Below are positions 8,441 to 19,921 of a stretch of DNA of 64,000 nt, in pieces. Below the pieces are notes generated by a model that saw only the letters and a list, made by a program, of their open reading frames with translations, made no database searches and was not told the DNA's origin. The DNA is from Quatrionicoccus australiensis. GTDB taxonomy: Bacteria > Pseudomonadota > Gammaproteobacteria > Burkholderiales > Rhodocyclaceae. The stretch lies in the NCBI RefSeq assembly GCF_020510525.1, contig NZ_CP075188.1, positions 2,480,001 to 2,544,000 of the forward strand, read 5' to 3'. The translations under genes and the position numbers were made by a program. Position 1 is the stretch's first letter. The number at the start of each line of letters is the position of its first letter.

Positions 8441-10717
8441 TCAAAATGTAGTGCCCATCTGGAACTGGAAGGCTTCAGTCTTGTCGGTAGACGACTTGTT
8501 GAGCGGCCTGCCGAAACTGAATTTTAACGGACCCATCGGCGAAATCCATGCAGCAGAAAGGCCGGTTGAATAACGAAGCTGGCTCAGATCGAACTTCTCA
8601 TTCGCCTGATAGACCTGACCTGCGTCAAAGAACCAACCCATGCGGAAAGTCTTTTCCATCCCCGGAAAGCCCCAGAGCAATTCTGCATTGGCAACGACAC
8701 GGCGATTACCGCCAATTTTATACTCGGTGTTATCCCAAGGCTGACCGAGCGATGATGCCTTATAGCCACGCACCGAACTAACGCCACCCGCATAAAAGTT
8801 CTTGAAGAACGGCAAATCCATGCCGCCATAACCGTTCGCATAACCCAACTCGCCGTTCAGCATAATCGTAAACTTGCTGTTGAGCGGAATGAAATGCTGC
8901 AACTGGTAATTGGCACGATAGTACTTCAGGTCACCTCCAGGTAGTGCCAATTCGATGCCGGCACGCTGGTAGGTTCCTTTGGTCGGGAAGAAATAATTGT
9001 CCTTGCTGTCACTGGCCCAATTCAGGGTCAACGGCAAGGACAGATTGCGATTACCGAATTTATCGACAAAATCTTGGTAATACTGCGGGCTCTCGCTCGT
9101 CGTCGTGATGTTGGTGGAATCTATCCCCAGCCCGATACCCAGAGACTCCTTTTCACCGATCGGGAAACCGAAACGAATCCCCGCGCCGGTCGAAGACGAA
9201 GTGTAATAGGCAATCGCGGTTGAACTGGTATTCACCGTACGATGATAGACATCAAAGCCCTGGCTTACACCATCCTGCGTAAAGTAAGGATTCGTATAGG
9301 AAAACGCGTAGGTTCGATACGACTTGGCCGAATTAACCTGAACGGAAACATTGTTGCCACTGCCCAGGAAGTTGTTCTGGGAAATCGAGCCCGAAAGAAT
9401 GACCTTGTCGGTACTGGAGGTACCTACACCCAGCATCAGATTGCCGGTCGGCTTTTCGACAACCGCCAGATTGACGTCAATCTGGTCAGACGTACCAGGC
9501 ACTGCGGGGGTATCGACCACAACTTCAGTGAAATAACCAAGCCGGTCAAGGCGCTGTTTCGAGGCGCTAACGCGATCCGCGTCATACCAGCCACCTTCCA
9601 TCTGACGTACTTCGCGACGCACGACCTCATCACGAGTCTTGGTATTGCCGGTCACATTGACCCGTCGCACATAAACCCGTTTGCCTGGATCGACAAAAAT
9701 GGTGAAGGCAACCTTGCGCTTTTCCTTGTCGATTTCCGGTGCAGCATTGACATTGGCAAAGGCATAACCCTCCTTGCCCAGTCGCTCGCTAATTGCCTTG
9801 GTCGAATCGTTCAGGCGCTCGCGCGAGAACACATCGCCCGCCTTGACCTTGACCAGATTGCGCAACTCGTCTTCAGGCACGCTGAACTCACCGGCCAGCT
9901 TGACCGAGGAAACCTGATAACGTTCGCCTTCGACCACATTGACGGTGATATAAACGTCCTGCTTGTCGGAAGAAATGGAAACCTGGGTCGATTCGACATT
10001 GAATTCCAGGTAGCCCTGATTCATGTAGAAGGACTTCAGCTTTTCCAGGTCGGCAGACAGCTTTTGCCGCGAATACTGGTCGCTCTTCGAATACCAGGTG
10101 AACCACCCCGGCGTCGTCAATTCGAACTGGGACAGAAGCTCCTTGTCGCTGAAGGACTTGGCGCCAACAAAATTGATCTGGCGAATCTTGGCAGCAACGC
10201 CTTCTTCGATATTGAAGTTGATCCCGACCCGGTTGCGCTCGAGCGGCGTTACCGTCGTCGTGATATTCACGCCGTATTTGCCGCGCGTCAGATACTGACG
10301 TTTGAGTTCCTGCTCGGCCTTTTCCAGCAGGGCGCGATCGAAGATCCGGCCTTCGGCAATCCCCGTATCCTTCAGAGCCTTGACAATGACATCCTTGTCG
10401 AATTCCTTCAGCCCGACAAAATCGAGCTTGGCCACAGCCGGGCGCTCCTGCACCACGACAACCATGACATCGCGATCAATCTCGAGTCGCACATCCTTGA
10501 AGAACCCCGTGGCAAAGAGCGCCTTGATTGACTGGGCGGCCTTTTCATCGGTCAGCGTATCGCCGACCTTGACCGGCAGGTAGCTGAAGACGGTACCCGC
10601 TTCGGTACGCTGGATGCCCTCAACACGGATATCCTTGACCGCAAAAGGCTCGAAAGCCAGCGCGGGCGTGGCAAAGAGGCCAGCAATCAGGAAAGACAGC
10701 AGCGATTTGTTCATCAT
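8441..10717 (-). CDS. bamA: Outer membrane protein assembly factor BamA
   Basis: Essential Omp85-family insertase that folds beta-barrel proteins into the outer membrane. 758 residues: signal peptide (1 to about 22, ending ATPALA), five POTRA repeats (about 23-420, the first starting FAVKDIRVEGIQRTEAGTVF), then a 16-strand barrel. The barrel includes the family motif GGVSSVRGY and ends FQMGTTF with a terminal phenylalanine. The rseP stop is immediately before its start; a second ATG directly follows the first. Confidence 0.97.
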   Translation of the reverse strand: MMNKSLLSFLIAGLFATPALAFEPFAVKDIRVEGIQRTEAGTVFSYLPVKVGDTLTDEKAAQSIKALFATGFFKDVRLEIDRDVMVVVVQERPAVAKLDFVGLKEFDKDVIVKALKDTGIAEGRIFDRALLEKAEQELKRQYLTRGKYGVNITTTVTPLERNRVGINFNIEEGVAAKIRQINFVGAKSFSDKELLSQFELTTPGWFTWYSKSDQYSRQKLSADLEKLKSFYMNQGYLEFNVESTQVSISSDKQDVYITVNVVEGERYQVSSVKLAGEFSVPEDELRNLVKVKAGDVFSRERLNDSTKAISERLGKEGYAFANVNAAPEIDKEKRKVAFTIFVDPGKRVYVRRVNVTGNTKTRDEVVRREVRQMEGGWYDADRVSASKQRLDRLGYFTEVVVDTPAVPGTSDQIDVNLAVVEKPTGNLMLGVGTSSTDKVILSGSISQNNFLGSGNNVSVQVNSAKSYRTYAFSYTNPYFTQDGVSQGFDVYHRTVNTSSTAIAYYTSSSTGAGIRFGFPIGEKESLGIGLGIDSTNITTTSESPQYYQDFVDKFGNRNLSLPLTLNWASDSKDNYFFPTKGTYQRAGIELALPGGDLKYYRANYQLQHFIPLNSKFTIMLNGELGYANGYGGMDLPFFKNFYAGGVSSVRGYKASSLGQPWDNTEYKIGGNRRVVANAELLWGFPGMEKTFRMGWFFDAGQVYQANEKFDLSQLRYSTGLSAAWISPMGPLKFSFGRPLNKSSTDKTEAFQFQMGTTF

Positions 10718-12085
10718 TCAGCCAGTGACCAGGCGATTTATGTCATTAAAAAAGGCGAAAGCCATCAAGACGAAAAGTATGGACAGACCAATACGCTGCC
10801 CCAACTCCATGGCCCGCTCCGAGAGCGGCCTGCGCCTGACGACTTCGATCATATGATACATCAAATGCCCCCCATCCAGCACCGGGATGGGCAGCAGATT
10901 CAGGACGCCCAGACTGATGCTGACCAGCGCCATGAACTTCAGATAATAGTCGAGACCAAGACGAGCCGATTGGCCGGCATAGTCGGCAATCGTCACCGGA
11001 CCGGACAGGTTTCGCCAGGAAACTTCGCCGGTCAGCATCTTGCCCAGCATAAGCAGACTGAATACCGACTTGTCCCAGGTTTCTGCCAGCGCCTTGCCGC
11101 CAGCCGCAAAGAAGCCATAACTGACGAAAGTCCGCATTTCCCGGTGTAATTCGGCGTTATCCGCAACCGCCACACCGATCCGGCCTATCGTCTGACCGCG
11201 CTCGGCAAAAGCTTCCGGCACCACATCAAGAGCAAGGAGCTCGCCCCGCCGTTCAACATCCAGATGCAGAACACTGCCCGCCGAGTCACGTACCTTGCCA
11301 ACCAGTTCATGCCAGAATTGAATGGCCTTGCCGTTGGCCGCCAGAATCCGGTCACCCGGTTTCAACCCGGCCAGATCAGCAACGCCACCACTGACAACCT
11401 GCCCCAACACGGCCGGAACCTTCGGACGATAAAAGCCGACCCCCAGACGCAGCAGCGCATCCCCCTCCCAACCGCCTTCACCTGCGGCCTGCAGATAAAG
11501 CCGGCGCAAGGAAATCTCCTGCTGCTCGTTGATCACTTCCAGCTCGACGCTTTCCTGATCGACCGCCTTCTGCAACAGCGTCCAGCGCAAATCATTCCAG
11601 GTTGCGACCGGTTCGCCGTCGATCCGGCGCACCTGCTCACCATTGCGTACACCAGCCATGGCTGCCGGCGAATCGACCGGCGGCGTGCCCAGCACCGGCA
11701 GCAACTCCTGGCTGCCGTACATGAAAATGCCCCAGTAGAGCAGGATGGCCAGGGCAAAATTGGCAAGCGGTCCGGCGGCAACGATCAGGCTGCGTTTACC
11801 GACGCCCTGCCGGTTGAAAGCCCGACCCAACTCCTCAACAGCCACCTCGCCTTCGCGCTCGTCGAGCATCTTGACGTAGCCACCCAAAGGAAAAACACTG
11901 AGCGCCCATTCGGTCTGGTCACGCCCCAGCTTTTTCTGCCACAGAACAGGACCAAAACCGAGCGAAAAACGCAGCACTTTGACACCGCAAAAGCGGGCCG
12001 CGGCGTAATGACCAAACTCGTGCACAACGATCAGGACGCCGAGCACCACCAGAAAGGCGGCAAGATAGAACGGAAAATTACTCAC
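10718..12085 (-). CDS. rseP: Site-2 intramembrane zinc protease RseP
   Basis: 455 residues. The active-site HEFGH motif is at residues 22-26 in the first membrane helix, and the third ligand motif [10 protein letters not shown] is near the C-terminus. Two PDZ-like domains lie between (about 120-300, e.g. [20 protein letters not shown]). RseP cleaves anti-sigma-E factor RseA and remnant signal peptides, linking envelope stress to the neighbouring bamA and skp. Its start overlaps the dxr stop by 4 bp. Confidence 0.96.
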   Translation of the reverse strand: MSNFPFYLAAFLVVLGVLIVVHEFGHYAAARFCGVKVLRFSLGFGPVLWQKKLGRDQTEWALSVFPLGGYVKMLDEREGEVAVEELGRAFNRQGVGKRSLIVAAGPLANFALAILLYWGIFMYGSQELLPVLGTPPVDSPAAMAGVRNGEQVRRIDGEPVATWNDLRWTLLQKAVDQESVELEVINEQQEISLRRLYLQAAGEGGWEGDALLRLGVGFYRPKVPAVLGQVVSGGVADLAGLKPGDRILAANGKAIQFWHELVGKVRDSAGSVLHLDVERRGELLALDVVPEAFAERGQTIGRIGVAVADNAELHREMRTFVSYGFFAAGGKALAETWDKSVFSLLMLGKMLTGEVSWRNLSGPVTIADYAGQSARLGLDYYLKFMALVSISLGVLNLLPIPVLDGGHLMYHMIEVVRRRPLSERAMELGQRIGLSILFVLMAFAFFNDINRLVTG

Positions 12086-13272
12086 GCGAAGCGACGCTCA
12101 CGGATCATCTGGCTGGCAAGATGCCGTGCCTCGACATCGGCTGCCATGACATCGCCCAGATTACCCTGCGGACCAGCCGGCAAAGCTGAAAGAACAGCCT
12201 CGTTGAGACGGGCTATCCCCAGGAAAGGCAAGTCACGCTCAAGGAAGGCGGCCACCGCGACTTCGTTGGCTGCGTTAAGAATGGCCGATGCCGTTCCACC
12301 GGTTGTCAGCACATCGTAAGCCAGTTGCAGGCAGCGGAAACGTTCGAAATCCGGCGCGTGAAAGTCGAGGCGGGCGATCTTGAACAGATCGAGCGGCTCG
12401 ACCCCGGCCGCGATGCGCTCAGGCCAGGCCATGGCATAAGCAATCGGCGTGCGCATGTCCGGATTGCCCAACTGGGCGAGCACCGAGCCGTCGGCATATT
12501 CGACCGCCGAATGAATCACGCTTTGCGGATGCACAACCACCTGGATTTGCTGTGGCGGCGCCGCGAACAACCAGTGCGCCTCGATGACTTCGAGACCCTT
12601 GTTCATCATGGTCGCCGAATCAACCGAAATCTTGCGCCCCATCACCCAGTTCGGATGGGCACAAGCCTGTTCCGGCGTCACATGCGCCAGCGTATCGAGC
12701 GGCGCATTGCGGAAGGGACCGCCCGACGCCGTCAGCAGGATGCGGCGCACGCCGCAGGCATCGAGGCCGCGGGCAAAATCGGCCGGCAAGGCCTGGAAAA
12801 TGGCATTGTGTTCGCTGTCGACCGGTAGCAATGTCGCGCCATGCGCATGCACGGCATGCATGAACAGCTCGCCGGCCATGACCAGAACTTCCTTGTTGGC
12901 CAGCATGACGCGCTTGCCGGCGCGCGCCGCGGCCAGGGTCGGCTCGAGACCGGCAGCACCGACGATCGCCGCCATCACGGCGTCGACTTCGGGCAGCGCC
13001 GACAACTCGATCAGCGCTTCGATACCGTACCGAACTTCGGTCGCCAGCCCTGCTGCGCGCAAACGCTCCGTCAGTTGCGTCGCAAGAGTGGCGTCACGCA
13101 ACACGGCAAAATGCGGCTGAAATTCACGGCATTGTTCGAACAGCTTGTCGACCTGGCTATGCGCACACAACGCAAATGCCCGGTAGCGATCCGGATGCCG
13201 GCGAATGACATCGAGCGTACTGACGCCGATCGAACCGGTCGAACCCAGTACCGTAATGTTTTGCACAGTCAT
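12082..13272 (-). CDS. dxr: 1-deoxy-D-xylulose-5-phosphate reductoisomerase
   Basis: Second step of the non-mevalonate isoprenoid pathway, making MEP with NADPH; feeds undecaprenyl phosphate synthesis by UppS two genes upstream. 396 residues. NADPH-binding [17 protein letters not shown] at the N-terminus, [25 protein letters not shown] (metal-binding Asp and Glu) and the substrate loop LTASGGPFR are all present. It overlaps cdsA by 4 bp (ATGA). Confidence 0.97.
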   Translation of the reverse strand: MTVQNITVLGSTGSIGVSTLDVIRRHPDRYRAFALCAHSQVDKLFEQCREFQPHFAVLRDATLATQLTERLRAAGLATEVRYGIEALIELSALPEVDAVMAAIVGAAGLEPTLAAARAGKRVMLANKEVLVMAGELFMHAVHAHGATLLPVDSEHNAIFQALPADFARGLDACGVRRILLTASGGPFRNAPLDTLAHVTPEQACAHPNWVMGRKISVDSATMMNKGLEVIEAHWLFAAPPQQIQVVVHPQSVIHSAVEYADGSVLAQLGNPDMRTPIAYAMAWPERIAAGVEPLDLFKIARLDFHAPDFERFRCLQLAYDVLTTGGTASAILNAANEVAVAAFLERDLPFLGIARLNEAVLSALPAGPQGNLGDVMAADVEARHLASQMIRERRFA

Positions 13273-14108
13273 CCTTTGGACGATGCGAACAGCAACCAGA
13301 GCAAGGCAACAACCGGCAGCGTCGACGTCAGGCTGTCGATACGGTCGAGCACACCGCCGTGCCCGGGCAGCACGTTGCTGCTGTCCTTGATGCCGGCCTT
13401 GCGCTTGAGCAGCGACTCGTAAAGGTCGCCAATGATGCTGATTGCAGTAACGCCAAGCAGCAACAGGATCCAGAGCGGCAGCGCCGGCACGTCAAGCGCA
13501 AAAGCTGCGCGTACCACGACACCGTAAATAACAACACCAACGGCAGCGCCCGCTGCGCCTTCCCAGGTCTTGCCCGGACTGATCGACGGCGCCAGCTTGC
13601 GCTTGCCGAAGGCCTTGCCGGAAAAATACGCGGCGATATCGGCCATCCAGACCACGGCAAAAATCGCCAGCAATACAGCCGGCCCGAGAATGCGCAACTG
13701 CACCATGGCCAGCCAGGTCGGCAACAGCACGACCGCACCGACCAGAACGCCGACGACACCACCGCTCAGCGCCCATTTTTTCCTGAGCCAAAGCGGGATC
13801 AACAGACACCAGAACAGGGCCGAAACCCCATAAAAGGCCAAAACCCACGTCTGCGCAGGGTCGACCGCCTGGCCGACACCAAGCGCCTCAGGAAAACGCT
13901 GCGCCAAACCGGTACAGAGCAAGGCAGTCAGCCCACCGAGAATCCGCCGGGCCCGACCGCTCCAACCGAGCAACGCCCCCCATTCCCAGGCGGCAACACC
14001 GATGAAGGCGGCCACCAGGATGGCCCAGGAGGCTTGCGGCAACAGGAAAATACTCGGCAACAAAAGCGCCATCAGGACCAGCGCCGTGATCACACGGGTC
14101 TTAAGCAT
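13269..14108 (-). CDS. cdsA: Phosphatidate cytidylyltransferase
   Basis: Makes CDP-diacylglycerol from phosphatidate and CTP, the branch point for phospholipids. 279 residues from [18 protein letters not shown] with about eight hydrophobic segments. The C-terminal family signature is clear: [20 protein letters not shown] followed by VLDRIDS. I chose the ATG at 14108, which overlaps uppS by 8 bp; a longer upstream extension would run inside uppS and is not hydrophobic. Confidence 0.95.
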   Translation of the reverse strand: MLKTRVITALVLMALLLPSIFLLPQASWAILVAAFIGVAAWEWGALLGWSGRARRILGGLTALLCTGLAQRFPEALGVGQAVDPAQTWVLAFYGVSALFWCLLIPLWLRKKWALSGGVVGVLVGAVVLLPTWLAMVQLRILGPAVLLAIFAVVWMADIAAYFSGKAFGKRKLAPSISPGKTWEGAAGAAVGVVIYGVVVRAAFALDVPALPLWILLLLGVTAISIIGDLYESLLKRKAGIKDSSNVLPGHGGVLDRIDSLTSTLPVVALLWLLFASSKG

Positions 14109-14862
14109 TGGGGCTTTCCACCAGCTGCTCGCTGGTTCGACCGAAACGACGCTCGCGTTGCTGATAGGAAGCAATCGCCTTGTCGAATTCGGCGGTATCG
14201 AAGTCCGGCCACAGCGTGCCGGTGAAATAGAGTTCGGTATAGGCCAGCTGCCAGAGCAGGAAATTGCTGATCCGCTCCTCACCGCCAGTACGGATGAACA
14301 GATCGGGTTCCGGCGCGTAGCTCATCGCCAGCCACGGCTCGAGATCGGCCTCGGTCCAGCCTGCATGCTTTTCCGGCTGCGCCGCGCACATCCGGTTGAC
14401 CGCCTGCATGATGTCCCAGCGCCCGCCGTAATTGGCGGCAATGGTCAGTTCCAGACGCTGATTGCCGGCCGTCTTGTCCTGCGCATCCTGGATCAGTTGC
14501 TGCAAGCGGGGATCGAAAGGCGACAGATCGCCGACGATACGCAAACGCACGCCGTTGCGATCAAGTTTTTCAACCTCCTGCTCAAGCGCCTTGACGAACA
14601 GTTGCATGAGCAGGGAAACCTCCTCCTGCGGTCGACGCCAGTTTTCTGACGAAAATGCAAAAAGGGTCAGGTACTTGACGCCGCGCTCGAGGCAGGCCCG
14701 CACCATTTCGCGAACCAGTTCGACACCCTTGACGTGGCCGGCAACGCGGGGCAGGAAGCGCTTCTTTGCCCAGCGTCCGTTGCCATCCATGATGACGGCG
14801 ACGTGCCGGGGCATGGCCGCAATCGTCGGAACCTGGCGCGTCGAACTCGAGAACAGAGCCAT
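14101..14862 (-). CDS. uppS: Undecaprenyl diphosphate synthase (cis-prenyltransferase)
   Basis: Adds eight isopentenyl units to farnesyl diphosphate to form the C55 carrier for peptidoglycan and O-antigen. 253 residues. [16 protein letters not shown] near residue 20 holds the catalytic Asp, [13 protein letters not shown] the substrate-binding Ser/Asn region, and [19 protein letters not shown] the C-terminal conserved motif. It sits between frr and cdsA. Confidence 0.97.
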   Translation of the reverse strand: MALFSSSTRQVPTIAAMPRHVAVIMDGNGRWAKKRFLPRVAGHVKGVELVREMVRACLERGVKYLTLFAFSSENWRRPQEEVSLLMQLFVKALEQEVEKLDRNGVRLRIVGDLSPFDPRLQQLIQDAQDKTAGNQRLELTIAANYGGRWDIMQAVNRMCAAQPEKHAGWTEADLEPWLAMSYAPEPDLFIRTGGEERISNFLLWQLAYTELYFTGTLWPDFDTAEFDKAIASYQQRERRFGRTSEQLVESPNA

Positions 14863-14891
14863 TCAGCGAGAAAACTCAGCCGAAGAAAGGC

Positions 14892-15449
14892 TCAAACCTG
14901 CATCAGCTCGGCCTCTTTGGCGGCGAGCATCTTGTCGACTTCAACAATGTAACGATCAGTCAGCTTCTGGACATCGTCCTGGGCACGACGCTCGTCATCC
15001 TCGGGAATCTCGCCCTTCTTGAGCGCATCCTTGAGATGGGTATTGGCATCACGACGCAGGTTGCGGATCGCGACCTTGGCGGCTTCGCCTTCGGTCTTGA
15101 CGACCTTGATCAGGTCACGCCGACGCTCTTCGGTCAGGGCCGGCATCGGCACACGGATCAGGTCGCCTTGCGAAGCCGGATTCAGACCCAGATCGGAGTC
15201 ACGGATCGCCTTTTCGATTTTCTGGCCCATCGGCTTTTCCCACGGCTGAACACCGATGGTACGCGCGTCGATCAGCGTGATATTGGCCACCTGATTGACC
15301 GGCACCATGGAGCCGTAGTAATCGACCTGGACATGATCCAGCAGACCGGTATGAGCACGGCCGGTACGGATTTTCTGGAGATCGTTCTTCAACGATTCCA
15401 GAGACTTCTGCATCTTGCCTTCGGCAGTTTTCTTGAGTTCGGCGATCAT
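14892..15449 (-). CDS. frr: Ribosome recycling factor
   Basis: Splits post-termination ribosomes together with EF-G. 185 residues, the exact family length. [20 protein letters not shown] and the loop [16 protein letters not shown] are diagnostic, as is the C-terminal helix [16 protein letters not shown]. It is 9 bp downstream of pyrH. Confidence 0.98.
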   Translation of the reverse strand: MIAELKKTAEGKMQKSLESLKNDLQKIRTGRAHTGLLDHVQVDYYGSMVPVNQVANITLIDARTIGVQPWEKPMGQKIEKAIRDSDLGLNPASQGDLIRVPMPALTEERRRDLIKVVKTEGEAAKVAIRNLRRDANTHLKDALKKGEIPEDDERRAQDDVQKLTDRYIVEVDKMLAAKEAELMQV

Positions 15450-15458
15450 CTTGTTTCC

Positions 15459-16175
15459 TCAGCAATAGACCAGCGTACCTTCATCTTCACCACAGACCAC
15501 GCGCTTCAGCGCGCCGGCCTTGAAGATGGAGAACACATTGATCGGCAATTTCTGGTCGCGGCACAGCGCGAAGGCGGTCGCATCCATGACCGCCAGATTA
15601 CTGGAGATCGCTTCATTGAAGCTGATCTTGTCAAAACGCGTGGCAGAAGGGTCTTTTTTCGGGTCGGCGGTATAGATGCCATCGACCTTGGTCGCCTTGA
15701 GCACGATTTCCGCACCGATTTCCGAACCGCGCAGGGCTGCAGCAGTATCGGTGGTGAAGAAGGGATTGCCGGTACCGGCACCGAAGATGACGACCTTGCC
15801 TTCTTCGAGATAGCGGATCGCCTTGCCGCGGATGTACGGCTCGACCACCTGCTCGATATTCAGCGCCGATTGCACGCGGGCATTCAGACCGCCCTGGCGC
15901 ATGGCATCGGACAGTGCCATGGCATTCATCACCGTGGCCAGCATGCCCATGTAATCAGCGGTGGCTCTATCCATCCCGGTGGCCGTACCGGCCATGCCGC
16001 GAAAGATGTTGCCGCCGCCAATCACGACGCCAATTTCCACACCCATATCGGATACCGCCTTGATCTCCGCGACGATCCCGGCGATGACCTGCGGGTTGAT
16101 GCCGTAGGCGTCATTACCCATCAGGGCTTCGCCGGAGAGTTTGAGGAGAATCCGCTTGTACTTGGGCGTGGTCAT
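15459..16175 (-). CDS. pyrH: Uridylate kinase
   Basis: Phosphorylates UMP to UDP for nucleotide and UDP-sugar synthesis (UDP-GlcNAc feeds LpxA in the same operon). 238 residues, amino-acid kinase fold. [15 protein letters not shown] at the N-terminus, [29 protein letters not shown] and the C-terminal [19 protein letters not shown] are typical. Confidence 0.98.
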   Translation of the reverse strand: MTTPKYKRILLKLSGEALMGNDAYGINPQVIAGIVAEIKAVSDMGVEIGVVIGGGNIFRGMAGTATGMDRATADYMGMLATVMNAMALSDAMRQGGLNARVQSALNIEQVVEPYIRGKAIRYLEEGKVVIFGAGTGNPFFTTDTAAALRGSEIGAEIVLKATKVDGIYTADPKKDPSATRFDKISFNEAISSNLAVMDATAFALCRDQKLPINVFSIFKAGALKRVVCGEDEGTLVYC

Positions 16176-16192
16176 TGGCGTTTCCTTAACAA

Positions 16193-17092
16193 TTACTTCT
16201 TGGCAGCAGCAGCGGCAGCCTGGGCAGCAACTTCAGCAGCGAAGTCGTCAACCTTCTTCTCGATGCCTTCACCCACCAGGAACAGGCTGAAGCCAGCAAC
16301 GGAAGCGCCCTTGGCCTTGAGCAGCTGCTCGATGGTTTGCTTGCCGTCTTCTGCCTTGACGAAGACCTGACCGAGCAGGGTCACGTCCTTCAGGTACTTC
16401 TGGACGGTGCCTTCGGCGATCTTTTCGAGCATGGCTTCCGGCTTGCCGGCTTCACGGGCCTTTTCGATGGCGACGCGACGTTCGGTATCGAGCAGTTCGG
16501 CAGAAACACCGGATGCATCGAGCGACTTCGGCTTGGAAGCAGCGATGTGCATCGCCAGATCCTTGCCCAGCTGATCATCACCGCCAACCACATCGATCAC
16601 GACGCCAACCTTGGAACCGCCGTGGATGTAAGACTGCAGCTTGCCCTTGGCTTCGAAACGGACAAAACGACGAATCGTCATGTTTTCGCCGATCTTGCCG
16701 ACCAGTGCGGAACGGGTCGATTCGACGGTGCCTTCGCCCATCGGCAGAGCCGACAGCGCAGCCACGTCGGCCGGGTTGTGTGCAGCCACCAGGGCGGCAC
16801 TGCCATTGGCCAGCGCAAGGAACTCGTCGTTCTTGGCGACGAAGTCGGTTTCGCTATTGACTTCGATCATGGCACCGGTCTTGCCGTCAGCAGCGATGCT
16901 GATTGCCACAACACCTTCAGCGGCGATGCGGGTAGCGGCCTTGGAGGCCTTGTTACCCAGCTTGACGCGAAGGATTTCTTCGGCCTTGACCATGTCGCCA
17001 TCGGCTTCGGTCAGTGCCTTCTTGCATTCCATCATGGGCGCATCGGTCTTGCCGCGCAGTTCTGCCACCATGCCTGCGGTAATTGCCGCCAT
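16193..17092 (-). CDS. tsf: Translation elongation factor Ts
   Basis: Nucleotide exchange factor for EF-Tu. 299 residues. The N-terminal UBA-like domain has [16 protein letters not shown], and the EF-Tu-contacting [17 protein letters not shown] motif follows at about residue 76. A GC-rich hairpin at 17120-17140 separates it from rpsB. The C-terminus ends in an alanine-rich tail. Confidence 0.98.
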   Translation of the reverse strand: MAAITAGMVAELRGKTDAPMMECKKALTEADGDMVKAEEILRVKLGNKASKAATRIAAEGVVAISIAADGKTGAMIEVNSETDFVAKNDEFLALANGSAALVAAHNPADVAALSALPMGEGTVESTRSALVGKIGENMTIRRFVRFEAKGKLQSYIHGGSKVGVVIDVVGGDDQLGKDLAMHIAASKPKSLDASGVSAELLDTERRVAIEKAREAGKPEAMLEKIAEGTVQKYLKDVTLLGQVFVKAEDGKQTIEQLLKAKGASVAGFSLFLVGEGIEKKVDDFAAEVAAQAAAAAAKK

Positions 17093-17119
17093 AACTTATC
17101 TCCTGAGCTTGTTCAAACA

Positions 17120-17140
17120 GGCGGAGCCTAGGGCTCCGCC
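17120..17140 (-). promoter_or_regulatory. Hairpin in the rpsB-tsf spacer
   Basis: Perfect 9-bp stem GGCGGAGCC / GGCTCCGCC with a 3-base loop, between the rpsB stop and tsf. It has no strong U-run after it, so a partial attenuator or RNA-processing site that sets the S2:EF-Ts ratio is more likely than a full terminator. Confidence 0.5.
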
Positions 17141-17149
17141 ATTGCAGCT

Positions 17150-17899
17150 TTATTGCGCTGCTTCTTCCTGGACTTCGACGAACTCGTCGTCACCACCGGC
17201 AGCGACGATGTCCTGCAGAACCTGGCTACGACCTTCGAGGATGGCATCAGCCACGCCGCGGGCGTAAAGCTGGATGGCACGCGAGGAGTCATCGTTACCC
17301 GGAATGACGTAAGCAACGCCTTCCGGAGAGTGGTTGGTATCGACCACGCCGATGACCGGGATACCGAGCTTTTCGGCTTCGGTAATGGCAATCTTGTGGT
17401 AACCGACGTCGATCACGAAGATGGCATCCGGCAGACCGGCCATATCCTTGATGCCGCCGATGGACTTTTGCAGCTTTTCCAGTTCGCGACGGAAGGTCAG
17501 TGCTTCCTTCTTCGGCATGCGCTCGAGTTCGCCGGCTTCGACAGCCAGTTCCATTTCCTTGAGGCGCTTGATCGAGGTCTTGACCGTCTTGAAGTTGGTC
17601 AGCATGCCACCCAGCCAACGCTGGTCAACATACGGCACGCCAGCGCGCTGGGCTTCCTGGGCCAGGATTTCACGAGCTTGACGCTTGGTGCTGACGAACA
17701 GGATGTTGCCGCGATTGGCGGACAGCTTCTTCACGAAAGCGATGGCTTCGTTGTACTTGGCCAGGGTCTTTTCGAGATTGACGATGTGAATCTTGTTGCG
17801 GGCACCGAAGATATACGGGGCCATCTTGGGGGACCAGAAACGGGTTTGGTGACCGAAGTGGACACCGGCTTCCAGCATTTCGCGCATGGTAACGGACAT
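17150..17899 (-). CDS. rpsB: 30S ribosomal protein S2
   Basis: 249 residues from [19 protein letters not shown], the canonical S2 start. [20 protein letters not shown] and [17 protein letters not shown] are diagnostic. A strong ribosome site (AAGGAG, 8 bp upstream) decides the start at 17899; the longer frame to 18004 covers the untranslated leader. It heads the long operon and is preceded by a consensus-like promoter. Confidence 0.98.
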   Translation of the reverse strand: MSVTMREMLEAGVHFGHQTRFWSPKMAPYIFGARNKIHIVNLEKTLAKYNEAIAFVKKLSANRGNILFVSTKRQAREILAQEAQRAGVPYVDQRWLGGMLTNFKTVKTSIKRLKEMELAVEAGELERMPKKEALTFRRELEKLQKSIGGIKDMAGLPDAIFVIDVGYHKIAITEAEKLGIPVIGVVDTNHSPEGVAYVIPGNDDSSRAIQLYARGVADAILEGRSQVLQDIVAAGGDDEFVEVQEEAAQ

Positions 17900-18054
17900 G
17901 TAAAACTCCTTAAGGGTTGAACCGCCACCCGCCGGAAACGTACGCCAGGACTGAATCTTGACGCACACCCTTAATCGGCGGATGTGAGGATTTTGATTGC
18001 ACACACCACGTGCACAACCATTTTTTTGGCTAACACAGCCAGAAAAACCGGTCG

Positions 18055-18082
18055 ATTATAGCAGCAGAACGCCCGCCCTCAA
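18055..18082 (-). promoter_or_regulatory. Sigma-70 promoter for the rpsB operon
   Basis: On the minus strand, TTGAGG (18082-18077), a 16-bp spacer and a perfect TATAAT (18060-18055). Transcription would start near 18048, leaving an RNA leader of about 150 nt before rpsB. Leaders of this kind often bind S2 for feedback control; I see GC-rich pairing possibilities near the start codon but did not model a fold. Confidence 0.75.
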
Positions 18083-18097
18083 AGAGCTACAAGCACT

Positions 18098-18997
18098 CTA
18101 GGTGGCCGCCAGTCGCTCCAGCATGCGCGCCAGAGAAGCTTGCCAGCCCGGCATCTGCAGCCCGAAATCGTTTTCGAGCCGGGTACAGGCTAGTTGCGAA
18201 TTGGCCGGACGCCGCGCCGCCGTCGGATATTCGGATGTCGTGATGGCGCGGATTGCCTCTGCCTGCAGACGCAGATCGAAGCCCGGCATCTGCCCGGCCA
18301 GCTCGACAATCGCACGCGCGAACCCGCACCAGCTGACCGGCTCGGCCGAAGCGAGGTGATACAGCCGGTTTTCGCCTTTTTCCAGGCGTTGACCGCCGCG
18401 CAGCATGGCCAGCACCATGGCGCTGACGTCGGCGATCAACTCGGCCGGCGTCGGCGCACCGACCTGGTCGTCGACGACATTCAGGCTTTCCCTGTCGCGC
18501 GCCAGCCGCAGGATGGTCTTGACGAAATTGCCGCCGTGTTCGCCAAACACCCAGCTGGTACGAAAGATCAGCGACTTGCCGCCGACCGCAAGTATCGCCG
18601 CCTCGCCGGCCAGCTTGCTGCGCCCATAAACGCTTTGCGGATTGGTCGCATCGCTTTCGACATAAGGCGTCGCCTTGCAGCCGTCGTAAACGTAATCGGT
18701 CGAGTAATGCAGTAGCGTCGCACCCAGTTGCAGCGCCTCCTCTGCCAGCACGCCCGGCGCCACGGCATTGATCAGGTGCGCCAGTTCAGGCTCCGACTCG
18801 GCCTTGTCCACGGCGGTATACGCGGTCGCATTGACGATGATCGCCGGCCTGGATTGACGAATCAGGGAACGAATCTGCCCGGCATCGGCCAGATCACATT
18901 GAGCACGCCCGCAAGCCAGCACCGGCCCCAACGCTGCCAGCGCCCGTTGCAACTGCCAGCCCACCTGCCCGTCCTTGCCCAACAAGAGAATAGTCAT
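18098..18997 (-). CDS. rfbD: dTDP-4-dehydrorhamnose reductase
   Basis: Last step of dTDP-L-rhamnose synthesis, NADPH-dependent, for cell-surface polysaccharide. 299 residues from MTILLLGKDGQVGWQLQ (ATG at 18997). The Rossmann glycine motif, HYSTDYVYDG and the catalytic YGRSKLAGE (Tyr-X3-Lys) are present. rfbA, rfbB and rfbC are not in the window. A longer frame to 19072 lacks family similarity at its start. Confidence 0.93.
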   Translation of the reverse strand: MTILLLGKDGQVGWQLQRALAALGPVLACGRAQCDLADAGQIRSLIRQSRPAIIVNATAYTAVDKAESEPELAHLINAVAPGVLAEEALQLGATLLHYSTDYVYDGCKATPYVESDATNPQSVYGRSKLAGEAAILAVGGKSLIFRTSWVFGEHGGNFVKTILRLARDRESLNVVDDQVGAPTPAELIADVSAMVLAMLRGGQRLEKGENRLYHLASAEPVSWCGFARAIVELAGQMPGFDLRLQAEAIRAITTSEYPTAARRPANSQLACTRLENDFGLQMPGWQASLARMLERLAAT

Positions 18998-19120
18998 CGC
19001 ACCACTGCCCGGCCCGTCGATTGCACAAGCCCGAAGTATGCCATTTCCCGCCTGGCCGGCTTTGAGAAACAAAGCCCATCATTTATCCTTGCCCATTGCC
19101 CACCGCTTAACAGAACAACC

Positions 19121-19921
19121 ATGAGCATCACGATCAAGACGCCGGAAGAAGTAGAAAAAATGCGCGTCGCCGGCCGCCTCGCCGCCGAAGTCCTCGACTA
19201 CATCGAACCCTTCGTCAAGGTTGGCGTGACCACCGAAGAACTCGACCGCCTCTGCCATGACTACATGGTCAATGTGCAGGGCTGCATCCCCGCCCCGCTC
19301 AATTACGCCCCTTCCGGCTACGATCCCTACCCGAAGTCGATCTGTACCTCGATCAACCAGCAGGTCTGCCACGGTGTCCCGAGCGATCGCGCGCTCAAGA
19401 ACGGCGACATCGTCAATCTCGACATCACGACCATCAAGGACGGTTATCACGGCGACACCAGCCGCATGTTCATCGTCGGCGAAGGTTCGATTCAGGCCAA
19501 ACGCCTCTGCGAAATCACCTTTGAATGCCTGTGGCTGGGCATCTCGGTGGTACGTGCCGGCGCCCACCTGGGCGACATCGGCGCGATCATCCAGAAACAT
19601 GCCGAAAACAACGGCTACTCGGTGGTGCGTGAGTTCTGCGGCCACGGCATCGGCAAGAAATTCCACGAAGACCCGCAGGTCGTCCATTACGGCAAGGCCG
19701 GCACCGGCCCGCGCCTGGAAGCCGGCATGATGTTCACCATCGAACCGATGATCAACGCCGGCAAGGCTGCCATCCGCGAAATGAACGACGGCTGGACCAT
19801 CGTCACCAAGGATCGCAGCCTGTCTGCGCAATACGAGCACACCCTGCTCGTCACCGAAACCGGCTACGAGATCATGACCCTCTCCGCCGGATCTCGCCCC
19901 AAGCCGGACTGGATCAAGTAA
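19121..19921 (+). CDS. map: Methionine aminopeptidase type I
   Basis: Removes the initiator methionine from nascent proteins. 266 residues from [15 protein letters not shown]. The metal ligands lie in [19 protein letters not shown] (two Asp), [15 protein letters not shown] (His), MFTIEPMI (Glu) and the C-terminal [10 protein letters not shown] (Glu). Elsewhere map often faces rpsB; here rfbD lies between. Its stop shares one base with the glnD start (TAATG). Confidence 0.97.
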   Translation: MSITIKTPEEVEKMRVAGRLAAEVLDYIEPFVKVGVTTEELDRLCHDYMVNVQGCIPAPLNYAPSGYDPYPKSICTSINQQVCHGVPSDRALKNGDIVNLDITTIKDGYHGDTSRMFIVGEGSIQAKRLCEITFECLWLGISVVRAGAHLGDIGAIIQKHAENNGYSVVREFCGHGIGKKFHEDPQVVHYGKAGTGPRLEAGMMFTIEPMINAGKAAIREMNDGWTIVTKDRSLSAQYEHTLLVTETGYEIMTLSAGSRPKPDWIK